Positions 7,582 through 14,963 of a DNA stretch of 61,416 nt are shown here, in pieces. The notes beneath the pieces were generated by a model. The model saw nothing but the letters and a program-made list of their open reading frames with translations. It did no database searches and was not told the origin of the DNA. This DNA is from Prevotella sp. UBA6994 (GTDB lineage Bacteria > Bacteroidota > Bacteroidia > Bacteroidales > Bacteroidaceae). Position 1 is the first letter of the stretch; every line of letters begins with the position of its first letter. The DNA is taken from NCBI GenBank assembly GCA_002449845.1, contig DJXW01000003.1:1-61416 (forward strand), written 5' to 3'. The position numbers and the translations under genes were made by a program.

Positions 7582-10500
7582 TTATCTTTCCAACGTGATT
7601 GCCATCAAGCCGATTACCACATCGTTTGACAGGGTTCTCAACTTGATTTCCTTCAATTTTTTCTTCTCATTCAATGGCATTCTCAATATCTGTGCAGCCC
7701 CATTCTCAATGTAACGAGGCTCGGCACTATCGGGATTAGAAGATGAAGGAAGGGGGAAGGAGGAATTACGAGGTTTTTCGCCTATCGGCGAGGAAGAAGG
7801 AGACGATGGTTGATGGAGGAATTTGGAAGGATGAGGTGTTTCGAGGGAGGATGTACTTCTTCCATCAACACTTAAATACTGTGGCTCTGCCACATCACTT
7901 CCACCATCAAAATTCTTACCTCCTACTTCAAGCAACTCTCTCGCTACCACTCCGCTTCCGAGATGCACCCTATATGGTCTTTGTGGACCTACGCGGAAAG
8001 CGTATTCGTCCACATAATATTCTTGTTCGATGGGACACCAGTTGGTGGGATTCTCTAAGTGCAACGTATCTGATGAACCATCTTTGTAAATGGCAACCAC
8101 GATGCCGTTGTCTATCCTACTCTGCATGTTGTTGGTGCTTCCAGCCAATAGGAGATTGGCGAAACTTGCCTTTCCCTTGAGAGGAATGGAGATGCTATTA
8201 GGATAGTTGTCCCACAATGAGGTATAGATAATATTCTTTCCCGTGGCAGGAGTGGCAAACTTCAAGCCATTCAGTCCCGTGTCAAACAATCCGTCTTTTA
8301 CCTTTGCCCTCAGTCCATCATCCTCGATGGTAGCCGTTCTCTTGGGCAAGCACCATTGTCCTATCCCTTGTTTGGGAATCTCCAACGTGGTATAGGGTGA
8401 ACGGGGCGACAGATATTCATTCTTGAAGATGTCATCCACATTGGCATTGAAATATTCTCCCAAATCAACCACCACCCTCTTCTTGGCAGATGGAATGGGG
8501 GACAAACCGAATTTGGATGGTTGATGGTGGAATTTGGAAGGAGGAAGTGTTTCGCCTGTCGGCGAGGAAGTACTTCTTCCATCAACACTTAAATACTGTG
8601 GCTCTGCCACATCACTTCTACCATCAAAATTCTCACTTCCTACTTCCACTATTATCCTCTGAGTCTTCTCATTACTCCCTTCTACGATTTTCACCTTTCC
8701 ATTGCCCAAGAACGACTTGATGACAATTCGTAAGGGGCGTGTGAAGTTTTGAGTGATGTCATAGATTTGCTTGTTACCTTCTTTCACATATCGGTACGTG
8801 AGATAAGGAGTCTTGAACGTTACGCTATCCCACTCTAAGGGGAAGGCTGGTTGGAGCACACATCTTCCATGTAAGGCATCAGGTTGAACACCAAACAAAC
8901 CATTGATGATAGCTCGCGCAGAGATTCCCACATTATCACCGAAGTCACGATAAGCCTCACTCCTTGCCTTATCATAATAACTGATTTGTCCGAAGTTGCC
9001 TGGGCTCTGTCCCAGATACTGTCCGTCCAGAATGTCTGCCATCAGCAGATTGTATCCTGAATCATATCGACCAGCCTTGAAATATGCCAGTACCATATTC
9101 ATCACCTCTTCATGCGCCACATTGTTCGTACTCCAGTCGTAAGGCATCCAATTGGTGGTACTGATGGTTTTTAATGATGTAGGAAGGAGGAATTTGGAAG
9201 GATGAAGTGTTTCGCCTGTCGGCGAGGAAGAAGGAGACGATGGCTGAAGGAGGAATTTGGAAGGATGAGGTGTTTCGCCTGTCTGCGAGGATGTACTTCT
9301 TCCATCAACACTTAAATACTGTGGCTTTGCCACACCACTTCCACCATCGAAATTCTCACTTCCTACTTCATTTATCCTTACTGGTATATGTGGAATATAG
9401 TTATCCACCCACTTCGTAGCCCTATACGCTTGCTCGTCTGAACAGGCGCCACAGTCGATGGGGGTGTAGATACTCCAGATGGCAGCACTCTTGTGCAGGC
9501 GTTTCTCACCCATGAAGTCCTGGAACTCAGCCCAATGTCCCTCATCCTCTATCCACAACCGTTTGTTCATGGCTTCCAAGATGGCATCAGCCTCTTGCTG
9601 ATAGGGTGTGGGGTCTTCTCCGATGATCTCGGCAATGCGAGCCGTCAAGAGATTGCCACGGTAATTGTAAGCGGAAGAATGAGTTACCGCACCACTATTG
9701 TAATACAACGCATCACTTGCCCAAATACAACAATACGCATCATATAAGTGGTCTCCGTCTGGGTCGAAGTTGCGCTTTTCCCATTCCAAGTGCAACTTCA
9801 GCAAAGGAAACATCTTACGCATGTATGCGGTATCTGCATCGTAGCAGAAATGCCAAAGCAACTCATCTACATAGTTGAGGTTCATGTCATAATGGTGCAT
9901 CTTGTCATCGCGATTGGGATAACGACAGATATAGCCGTTGGAATACATCTGCGTTCCCCATTTCTCCTCTGCACGCGCAAGATTGTTGGCTGCGTCTTGC
10001 GAAGGATGAGGATAGATGGGAGGCACATTGGTGACCTGACTCTTGGCGTATGCGTTGAAATGAGAGATGGCACGGTCGTTCCATCCCAATGCGTCTGCCA
10101 CGTAAGCAGCTCGCCATCCTGCCAATGGCATTCGCCATCCGATGCAACCATGCAACCATGTCTCACCGTCCCACAATCCATCGGCAGCAGCCACGAGATT
10201 GGCTCCCAACGTATTGATAAAAGGATTTGGCGTGGTAAACTCCACGGTAGAAGTGAGCTTGCGCAGTGCATTCAGCTCCCTCACCATGCGTTTAGAACCA
10301 TCTTCCACATAGGGCACCACCAATTTCTGATTGTCTAATAGCCACAGATAACTGCAACCTTCTCCGTCCCATGCAATGGTTTGCAGGTTTTTCTCGTCGG
10401 CAGAAGGTTCGTAACTACTCCTTGGTTCCAATCCCAGGTCGCCTTCCCTGCTCATCTTGGTCTTGGCAACCTGACACACACGTGCTTCCATTTGCACGGA

Positions 10501-10929
10501 TTCCGTAAAACCAGTGGCGTAGAAGCTCCACAATGCCGTTTCCTCGTGCTGCGAAGCCAATGCCGTGATGCGCAGTTCTGCATCCCTGCCCCACCCTTCA
10601 TGTCTTACGATATATCTGCGTTCACCACCTTCGTATTCAGCCTTGCAATACGTGGTGGAGTCGAGACGCACCCTCTCACCGCCCGTTGTCAAGTAAAGAC
10701 GAATGTTTTTGCTTTTCCCCTTGTCGTATGTGGCAAAGAGAGGACGGTCACTCGTTTCCAAACGGAAAAAGGTGTGCGAGCCATACAATGCCCGTGTGTA
10801 CCGATTGTTGCCATTCACACAAACAATACGTCTCCCCTCTGGCCAATATTGCATCTGTCTGGCAGGTTTCTCACTTGCCCAAGCCGACATACTTGCCATC
10901 AACAATAACAACAACTGCACTCTTTTCAT
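7582..10929 (-). CDS. DUF4450-like six-hairpin glycoside hydrolase with three in-frame repeat insertions
   Basis: A 1115-residue secreted protein with a signal peptide (cleavage near AWA/SEK). The region around residues 230-520 has the look of an (alpha/alpha)6 glycosidase: WLHGCIGWRMPLAGWRAAY, HHYDMNLNYVDELLWHFCY and WSIYTPIDCGACS. I assign it to the DUF4450-like group from memory of the family; exact substrate is unknown, but the neighbouring pectate lyase suggests pectin side chains. Three related peptides beginning EVGSENFDG or EVGGKNFDG occur at about residues 521-582, 762-806 and 1001-1061. They are translations of a palindromic DNA element and are not expected in homologues. The first splits the helical domain, so effects on activity are uncertain. 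Confidence 0.75.
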   Translation of the reverse strand: MKRVQLLLLLMASMSAWASEKPARQMQYWPEGRRIVCVNGNNRYTRALYGSHTFFRLETSDRPLFATYDKGKSKNIRLYLTTGGERVRLDSTTYCKAEYEGGERRYIVRHEGWGRDAELRITALASQHEETALWSFYATGFTESVQMEARVCQVAKTKMSREGDLGLEPRSSYEPSADEKNLQTIAWDGEGCSYLWLLDNQKLVVPYVEDGSKRMVRELNALRKLTSTVEFTTPNPFINTLGANLVAAADGLWDGETWLHGCIGWRMPLAGWRAAYVADALGWNDRAISHFNAYAKSQVTNVPPIYPHPSQDAANNLARAEEKWGTQMYSNGYICRYPNRDDKMHHYDMNLNYVDELLWHFCYDADTAYMRKMFPLLKLHLEWEKRNFDPDGDHLYDAYCCIWASDALYYNSGAVTHSSAYNYRGNLLTARIAEIIGEDPTPYQQEADAILEAMNKRLWIEDEGHWAEFQDFMGEKRLHKSAAIWSIYTPIDCGACSDEQAYRATKWVDNYIPHIPVRINEVGSENFDGGSGVAKPQYLSVDGRSTSSQTGETPHPSKFLLQPSSPSSSPTGETLHPSKFLLPTSLKTISTTNWMPYDWSTNNVAHEEVMNMVLAYFKAGRYDSGYNLLMADILDGQYLGQSPGNFGQISYYDKARSEAYRDFGDNVGISARAIINGLFGVQPDALHGRCVLQPAFPLEWDSVTFKTPYLTYRYVKEGNKQIYDITQNFTRPLRIVIKSFLGNGKVKIVEGSNEKTQRIIVEVGSENFDGRSDVAEPQYLSVDGRSTSSPTGETLPPSKFHHQPSKFGLSPIPSAKKRVVVDLGEYFNANVDDIFKNEYLSPRSPYTTLEIPKQGIGQWCLPKRTATIEDDGLRAKVKDGLFDTGLNGLKFATPATGKNIIYTSLWDNYPNSISIPLKGKASFANLLLAGSTNNMQSRIDNGIVVAIYKDGSSDTLHLENPTNWCPIEQEYYVDEYAFRVGPQRPYRVHLGSGVVARELLEVGGKNFDGGSDVAEPQYLSVDGRSTSSLETPHPSKFLHQPSSPSSSPIGEKPRNSSFPLPSSSNPDSAEPRYIENGAAQILRMPLNEKKKLKEIKLRTLSNDVVIGLMAITLER
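7745..7929 (-). repeat. In-frame palindromic element, copy C, in the DUF4450-like gene
   Basis: On the coding strand the element begins GAAGTAGGAGGTAAGAATTT and contains the hairpin TGTGGC/GCCACA and a GCCGATAGGC-type hairpin near its far end. It is read as EVGGKNFDGGSDVAEPQYL through SSLETPHPSKF and a serine-rich tail. It is the most degenerate of the three copies. About 61 codons are added, at residues about 1001-1061. Confidence 0.85.
8511..8646 (-). repeat. In-frame palindromic element, copy B, in the DUF4450-like gene
   Basis: The shortest copy, about 136 nt, has hairpins TGTGGC-AGA-GCCACA and TCGCC-GACA-GGCGA. Its outer parts (GAATTTTGATGG...GGAAGT and CACTTCCTCCTTCCAAATTC) are imperfect reverse complements, so the whole unit is a nested palindrome. 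It encodes about 45 residues (762-806) in the same frame and orientation as the other copies. Confidence 0.85.
9184..9369 (-). repeat. In-frame palindromic element, copy A, in the DUF4450-like gene
   Basis: This copy carries the same core as copy B plus a duplicated end: the ETPHPSKFLLQPSSPSSSP segment is followed by a second ETLHPSKFLLPTS. The duplication looks like internal slippage of the SPTGET/HPSKFLL half. It lies within the helical catalytic region at about residues 521-582. Confidence 0.85.
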
Positions 10930-10951
10930 GATGTTAAATAGTTTGTTTGTG

Positions 10952-10959
10952 CAAACTTA
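10952..10959 (-). promoter_or_regulatory. Bacteroidetes-type -7 element for the pectin genes
   Basis: TAAGTTTG read on the minus strand matches TAnnTTTG and sits 23 bp before the ATG at 10929. I see no convincing -33 TTG at the usual spacing, so activation may rely on the repeats just upstream. Confidence 0.5.
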
Positions 10960-11005
10960 CAAATAATTATTCAATTATCGCAGTTCTATATGTAAAAAGT
11001 TTCTT

Positions 11006-11071
11006 ACATGGTGACCAACGGTTCCCAGTATAGTAACCATCGGTTCCTTGCATGGTGACCATCGGTTTCAC
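11006..11071. repeat. Three 22-bp direct repeats upstream of the pectin genes
   Basis: Three adjacent 22-bp units start at 11006, 11028 and 11050. Each carries an ATGGTgACCAT-like palindrome followed by CGGTTCC or a one-base variant (CGGTTTC in the last unit). The array lies roughly 75-145 bp upstream of the DUF4450-like start codon, beyond its -7 element. The spacing of about two helical turns fits stacked binding of a regulator on one DNA face, but the same array also abuts the 3' end of the nuclease gene. Confidence 0.75.
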
Positions 11072-11108
11072 GCAAAGTGATCTGACGAGAGCGATCTTGA
11101 CAAATGTG

Positions 11109-12071
11109 TTACTTCATTCCCCAAGCCCTTCTGATATTATCGGGGTTCAGTGTTTCCACACGTTCCTCTATGTCATCGGGAAGATTGCAGAAGAAGTCTA
11201 TTCCCGTGAGATTCTCCAATTCACGGATGCTCACCACAAAGTCGCTCAACGTGATTTGTGAGGCAGGTTTATTGAACTCAGTTACCCAAAAGTCGTTTCC
11301 CGGCATATTATTATGCTGTGCCCAAAAGCCCAACGCCTTGTATCCCATCGAAGTTTTGCACAGCAATGCCATAAAGAAATACTTGGGAACAATCATTCCA
11401 CCTTCAACGTCGGGCTTCACATAACTCAAGATTTGGTCGTCGCGGATGGTACCACCCTTACAAACATAGATGGTATCATATCCAGCCGTTCCTACCCATG
11501 TGCGCAACTGATTCTCCATGCGTACCCAGATGCCATCGTAGTTGTCACCACCATTGAAATTATAAAACTGCGGTTGCACGTTAGTATAGCAAAAAGTCTG
11601 GGCATTCGCTTCATAGGAATAGATACGATCGGCAGAAGCACAAATATGACCGCGCGTGAATCCCGAACCACTATACATCGAGCGTGTATCGCTGAAACGT
11701 GCATTCGAGGGAAAATCGTTTACATTACGTTCATCATTATGTTCATGCCAAGCATCAGAACGTTTCACATTGCTGCCACTATACTTGTGCATCTGGTAAC
11801 AAACCCAGCGTTGTGATTTCTTGTTGCAATCCCATTCCAAGGAATAGTTTACGCCATCAGGGTCGTATCTGTCATTGGTCTTGTGGATAATCACGATGTT
11901 ATTTCCCCCATTAGATAAACGAGGAAATTCCAGACGTGCATATTCCTTTCGTACTGTCACCGCATTGGCATTTCTGTTGGCGACTCCACCATTTCCAGCA
12001 TCGTCATCATCCTTACTACAAGAAACAAATGCCACAAGCAGGAGTAATAAATATAGGTATTTTGTCTTCAT
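11109..12071 (-). CDS. DNA/RNA non-specific endonuclease lipoprotein (NUC family)
   Basis: A 320-residue lipoprotein: residues 1-20 are a signal with lipobox FVSC, followed by an acidic DDDD spacer. The endonuclease core has the motif TRGHICASADR, in which RGH supplies the general-base histidine, then NVQPQFYNFN with the metal-binding asparagine region and a closing beta strand (DTIYVCKGG). In most family members the histidine motif is DRGH; here the Asp is Thr, as in some Bacteroidales versions. It is likely anchored in the envelope and degrades extracellular or periplasmic DNA/RNA. I start at the ATG at 12071 because this gives the lipoprotein signal. An earlier in-frame ATG at 12122 would run through the rpmE2 terminator. 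Confidence 0.85.
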   Translation of the reverse strand: MKTKYLYLLLLLVAFVSCSKDDDDAGNGGVANRNANAVTVRKEYARLEFPRLSNGGNNIVIIHKTNDRYDPDGVNYSLEWDCNKKSQRWVCYQMHKYSGSNVKRSDAWHEHNDERNVNDFPSNARFSDTRSMYSGSGFTRGHICASADRIYSYEANAQTFCYTNVQPQFYNFNGGDNYDGIWVRMENQLRTWVGTAGYDTIYVCKGGTIRDDQILSYVKPDVEGGMIVPKYFFMALLCKTSMGYKALGFWAQHNNMPGNDFWVTEFNKPASQITLSDFVVSIRELENLTGIDFFCNLPDDIEERVETLNPDNIRRAWGMK

Positions 12072-12076
12072 ATCAT

Positions 12077-12126
12077 TAAAAAAAGTGCGACCCACCGCAT
12101 ATGCAACTACGGTTGAACGCACTTTT
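12077..12126 (-). terminator. Rho-independent terminator of rpmE2
   Basis: On the minus strand AAAGTGCG pairs with CGCACTTT, with an inner ACCG/CGGT pairing, and a run of T follows. It lies between rpmE2 and the nuclease gene, so the nuclease probably needs its own promoter or read-through. Confidence 0.75.
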
Positions 12127-12146
12127 ATTATATCGTAAGGTATGTA

Positions 12147-12398
12147 TTATTTCTTAATCTTACCGTAACGGCTCATGAAACGATCAACACGACCGGCTGT
12201 GTCAACGAGAGTACTCTTACCTGTATAGAATGGGTGAGAGGTGTTAGAAATTTCTACTTTTACCAATGGGTAAGTTTCGCCTTCAAATTCCACGGTCTCA
12301 TTTGTTTTGCAAGTGGACTTTGTAAGGAACATATCGCCGTTGGACATATCCTTAAATACGACGGGGCGATAGTTGTCTGGGTGAATACCTTTTTTCAT
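12147..12398 (-). CDS. rpmE2: 50S ribosomal protein L31 type B
   Basis: The 83-residue protein begins MKKGIHPDNYRPVVFKDMS and contains SHPFYTGK and a C-terminal RVDRFMSRYGK, which are diagnostic of L31. It lacks the CxxC zinc ligands of type A and keeps a single Cys, so it is the zinc-independent type B. It binds the large subunit near the central protuberance. It has its own promoter (12449-12480) and terminator, and so is transcriptionally separate from the nuclease-related genes around it. In some bacteria type B L31 is induced by zinc limitation; no Zur-like operator was recognised here. Confidence 0.97.
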   Translation of the reverse strand: MKKGIHPDNYRPVVFKDMSNGDMFLTKSTCKTNETVEFEGETYPLVKVEISNTSHPFYTGKSTLVDTAGRVDRFMSRYGKIKK

Positions 12399-12448
12399 TT
12401 TAAATGTTACTATTATTGTTATTTACTAATTTGCACAATTATGGGCTG

Positions 12449-12480
12449 CAAAATTACAAAGATTTTCGCACCCCACCAAA
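12449..12480 (-). promoter_or_regulatory. Promoter of rpmE2
   Basis: On the minus strand, TTTG (12477-12480) lies 20 bp upstream of TAATTTTG (12449-12456), a full match to the Bacteroidetes housekeeping promoter. The leader to the ATG is about 50 nt. Confidence 0.8.
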
Positions 12481-12521
12481 TTTTTTGATGAAATTTTCTT
12501 TTATATATCAATCTCTTACCT

Positions 12522-13094
12522 TCATCGGACATCACTCTCATCTTGCACGAACCCAATTCTCCTTCGTGGTTTCAATGTTGATTTGTCTGCTTGTAACTCA
12601 GCAAAAGCAATGCTAATAGCATCTAATTGAGCGCGAATTGACTCGTTGATGTCGTTCTGGTCGTGGAGAATGTCATTCATTTCCTCCTTGATGTCCTTGA
12701 TTTCCCTTTCAATGCGTTCCAAGCGGTCTGACGTATCGGGAAGCATGATGAGATGTCGGAGTGAGACGAAAGCTCGCATGATGTCACGATTTACTTGAAT
12801 AGCCGCAGGAGACCTGAGAACACTACTGAGCATGGCAACACCTAATTCTGTGAATGCAAAGGTCGTGTATCTGTTACCACCCCAACTTGAGGTGCCAAAT
12901 TGGCATCTCAAGATTTCATCATGCGTAACCTCGAACATAAAGTCATCACCCTCGAAACGCTGCATGTTACGGCGTACCTGCCTTTTCAATTGTGCTGTTT
13001 CCACACCGTATGCTGCTGCCAAATCGAAATCAAGCATGACCTTATAACCACGAATTTCATAAATCTTGCTTTGTATAGTTTGAATGTCGTTCAT
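12522..13094 (-). CDS. ORF6N-domain DNA-binding protein
   Basis: A 190-residue protein. Residues about 5-90 match the ORF6N domain (IYEIRGYKVMLDFDLAAAYG, then LKRQVRRNMQRF and GGNRYTTFAFTELGVAMLSS). Residues about 120-170 form an acidic/basic coiled coil (RLERIEREIKDIKEEMNDIL). ORF6N proteins are usually phage- or plasmid-derived and bind DNA; Bacteroidales carry many chromosomal copies of unknown role. I start at the ATG at 13094, where the domain begins. It lies 99 bp after the DUF6359 gene. Whether it regulates its neighbours is not shown by the sequence. Confidence 0.85.
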   Translation of the reverse strand: MNDIQTIQSKIYEIRGYKVMLDFDLAAAYGVETAQLKRQVRRNMQRFEGDDFMFEVTHDEILRCQFGTSSWGGNRYTTFAFTELGVAMLSSVLRSPAAIQVNRDIMRAFVSLRHLIMLPDTSDRLERIEREIKDIKEEMNDILHDQNDINESIRAQLDAISIAFAELQADKSTLKPRRRIGFVQDESDVR

Positions 13095-13193
13095 AATATT
13101 ATGTTTAAGATTTAAGTACAAAGGTACGAAGTTAAACATGGTGAATGCTCTTCAGAAAAGCATCCACCATGTTTATATAGTTAAGAAAGATTG

Positions 13194-14927
13194 TTATCTC
13201 TTACAGTATTTAACCTTACTACCTACAGTCTTGCCATTGGCTTCCATGTATGTAGGCGACTTGATACCAGGAACGCTGAAATATGCAGTCAGTTGACCAG
13301 CCATGATGATTTCCTTACCCAACAAGCCAGGGTTTGCATCAAGGGCAAAGTCAGCACGATAGTCGCGAGACAACTGAATAGGCATACATCTGCTGACATT
13401 GGTCTCCGTGGCTGATTCCGCAATCAAGAGGTTCGTATTGACAGCACCTTCGGCTGAGAACGTAGCCCCAGAACTAAGCACCTGTCCACTCACAAAACCA
13501 ACTACATAACCCTTTACCCACACAGCATCAGCATTTCCGAGGGAAATGGCTTGAGTTACTGTCAATGGACTTTCGTAAGTGCCAGCACCTTGTGGAGTGT
13601 CGCCACCGCCTTCGGTCTTTCCGTTGAGTGAATAGATATAACTTTCATTGGCTGATGTTTCAGGCGTATTACCCTTATAGTTTGTCACCTTTCCACAGAT
13701 GATTACTTCATCTCCCACCTTGATGTTCGGATCACTGGTATTGTCGTATTTCTTGTTACCCAAATAGAGAGTGCGAAATACATAGAACTCATTATTAGTT
13801 GTTCCGTCATCAGAAATATAGAATGAAGCATTGCCATATTGAGTACCAAACTCACCATTGTTGGCAATCTTCGAAATCTTACCCTTGATATAAACATCCT
13901 TGTCGCTCTTGGCATCGGCAGCTAATTTACTAGCGAAATTGTTGGCAGCTACAGCATTAAATGGATTGTTGAGAGTACCATCACCCTTTTCCTCTCCAGT
14001 TGGTGTTGGAGTATCGCCACCACCACCTTCACTCTTTCCGTTGAGAGAGTAGAGGAATGCTTTACCTTGAGCCGTTTCGGGGGTATTACCTTTATAATTG
14101 ACAACCTTTCCACAAACTACAACCTCATCGCCTTCTTTCAAGACATCACCACTTGTGTATTTCTTATTACCCAAATAGAGCGCACGGAAAACGGTAAATG
14201 GAGTTCCCTCTGCACCTTCTTCAACAATGTTGAATGTAGCATTTCCATATTGCGTGCCATATTGCTCCGTGATGGAAGCCACCTTACCTTTGATATAAAC
14301 ATTATTGGCACTTTCAACGTCAGCACCTAATGTATTGATATAGGCAATTACACCAGCTGGATTATACGGGTCTTCAAGCGTTCCGCTTCCCTTAGCTTCG
14401 CCAGTAGCACCACCGCCACCGCCTCCACCTTCGCTCTTTCCGTTGAGTGAGTAGAGGAATGCCTTGTTTTGCTGGGTTTCAAGTGTACCATTATAATTGG
14501 TAACCTTACCACAAATGATTACGGTGTCTCCTTCAGCGAGAATATCGCCATCGGTATATTTCTTGTTGCCGAGATACAGGGCACGGTAAATCAAGAACTG
14601 ATTTTTAGCCGTACCGTCATCAGAGATATAGAAACGAGCATTACCGTATTGGGTGGTATAATTCTCGGCTATAGAAACCACAACACCCTTGATGTAAATA
14701 TCACGGTCACTCTCGGCACCAACTTCCAAGTTCTTTGCATAGTTGATGGCTGCTATCACGTTGTAAGGACTTTCCACGGTTCCATCACCCGTAGGATCTA
14801 CCACGACCGTACTACCACCACCAGGATTAAGGTTCGGGTCATCGTAAGGTGCAGGCACACTCTCACAACTTGTGAACGTGAAGGCAGCGATGGCCAATGT
14901 AAATAATGAATAAAATAGCTTTTTCAT
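13194..14927 (-). CDS. Surface lipoprotein with three repeated OB-like modules and a DUF6359-like end
   Basis: A 577-residue lipoprotein (signal ending FTFTSC at 20). Three homologous modules occupy about residues 45-168, 177-292 and 314-435. Each starts GxGTxxxPYN-like, holds a VYIKGKV or similar strand and an YGNAxFxI segment, and ends with VICGKVTNYxG and LYSLNGKSEGGGG. Gly/Pro/Thr linkers join them. A fourth, diverged unit (about 446-577) resembles DUF6359. The strand pattern looks like OB folds, which can bind nucleic acid or sugar; function is unknown. It is third in the TonB receptor-DUF5689 operon, 36 bp after the previous gene, suggesting a surface capture protein. Confidence 0.8.
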   Translation of the reverse strand: MKKLFYSLFTLAIAAFTFTSCESVPAPYDDPNLNPGGGSTVVVDPTGDGTVESPYNVIAAINYAKNLEVGAESDRDIYIKGVVVSIAENYTTQYGNARFYISDDGTAKNQFLIYRALYLGNKKYTDGDILAEGDTVIICGKVTNYNGTLETQQNKAFLYSLNGKSEGGGGGGGATGEAKGSGTLEDPYNPAGVIAYINTLGADVESANNVYIKGKVASITEQYGTQYGNATFNIVEEGAEGTPFTVFRALYLGNKKYTSGDVLKEGDEVVVCGKVVNYKGNTPETAQGKAFLYSLNGKSEGGGGDTPTPTGEEKGDGTLNNPFNAVAANNFASKLAADAKSDKDVYIKGKISKIANNGEFGTQYGNASFYISDDGTTNNEFYVFRTLYLGNKKYDNTSDPNIKVGDEVIICGKVTNYKGNTPETSANESYIYSLNGKTEGGGDTPQGAGTYESPLTVTQAISLGNADAVWVKGYVVGFVSGQVLSSGATFSAEGAVNTNLLIAESATETNVSRCMPIQLSRDYRADFALDANPGLLGKEIIMAGQLTAYFSVPGIKSPTYMEANGKTVGSKVKYCKR

Positions 14928-14963
14928 ATTCTTGTTTTATTTTGTTTTTTCATTTATTGAGGA

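Noticed and set aside
7743..8180. Plus-strand open frames across the palindromic elements in the DUF4450-like gene (also near 8490 and 9207)
   Set aside because: They translate the antisense strand of the repeats and share the same nonsense peptide because the DNA is repeated.
3602..10929. Complete polysaccharide utilisation locus
   Set aside because: No SusC/SusD pair or sensor regulator is adjacent; only two enzymes are present, so I call it a pectin enzyme pair.
12072..12122. Upstream ATG extending the nuclease by 17 residues
   Set aside because: The extension crosses the rpmE2 terminator and hides the lipoprotein signal that begins at 12071.
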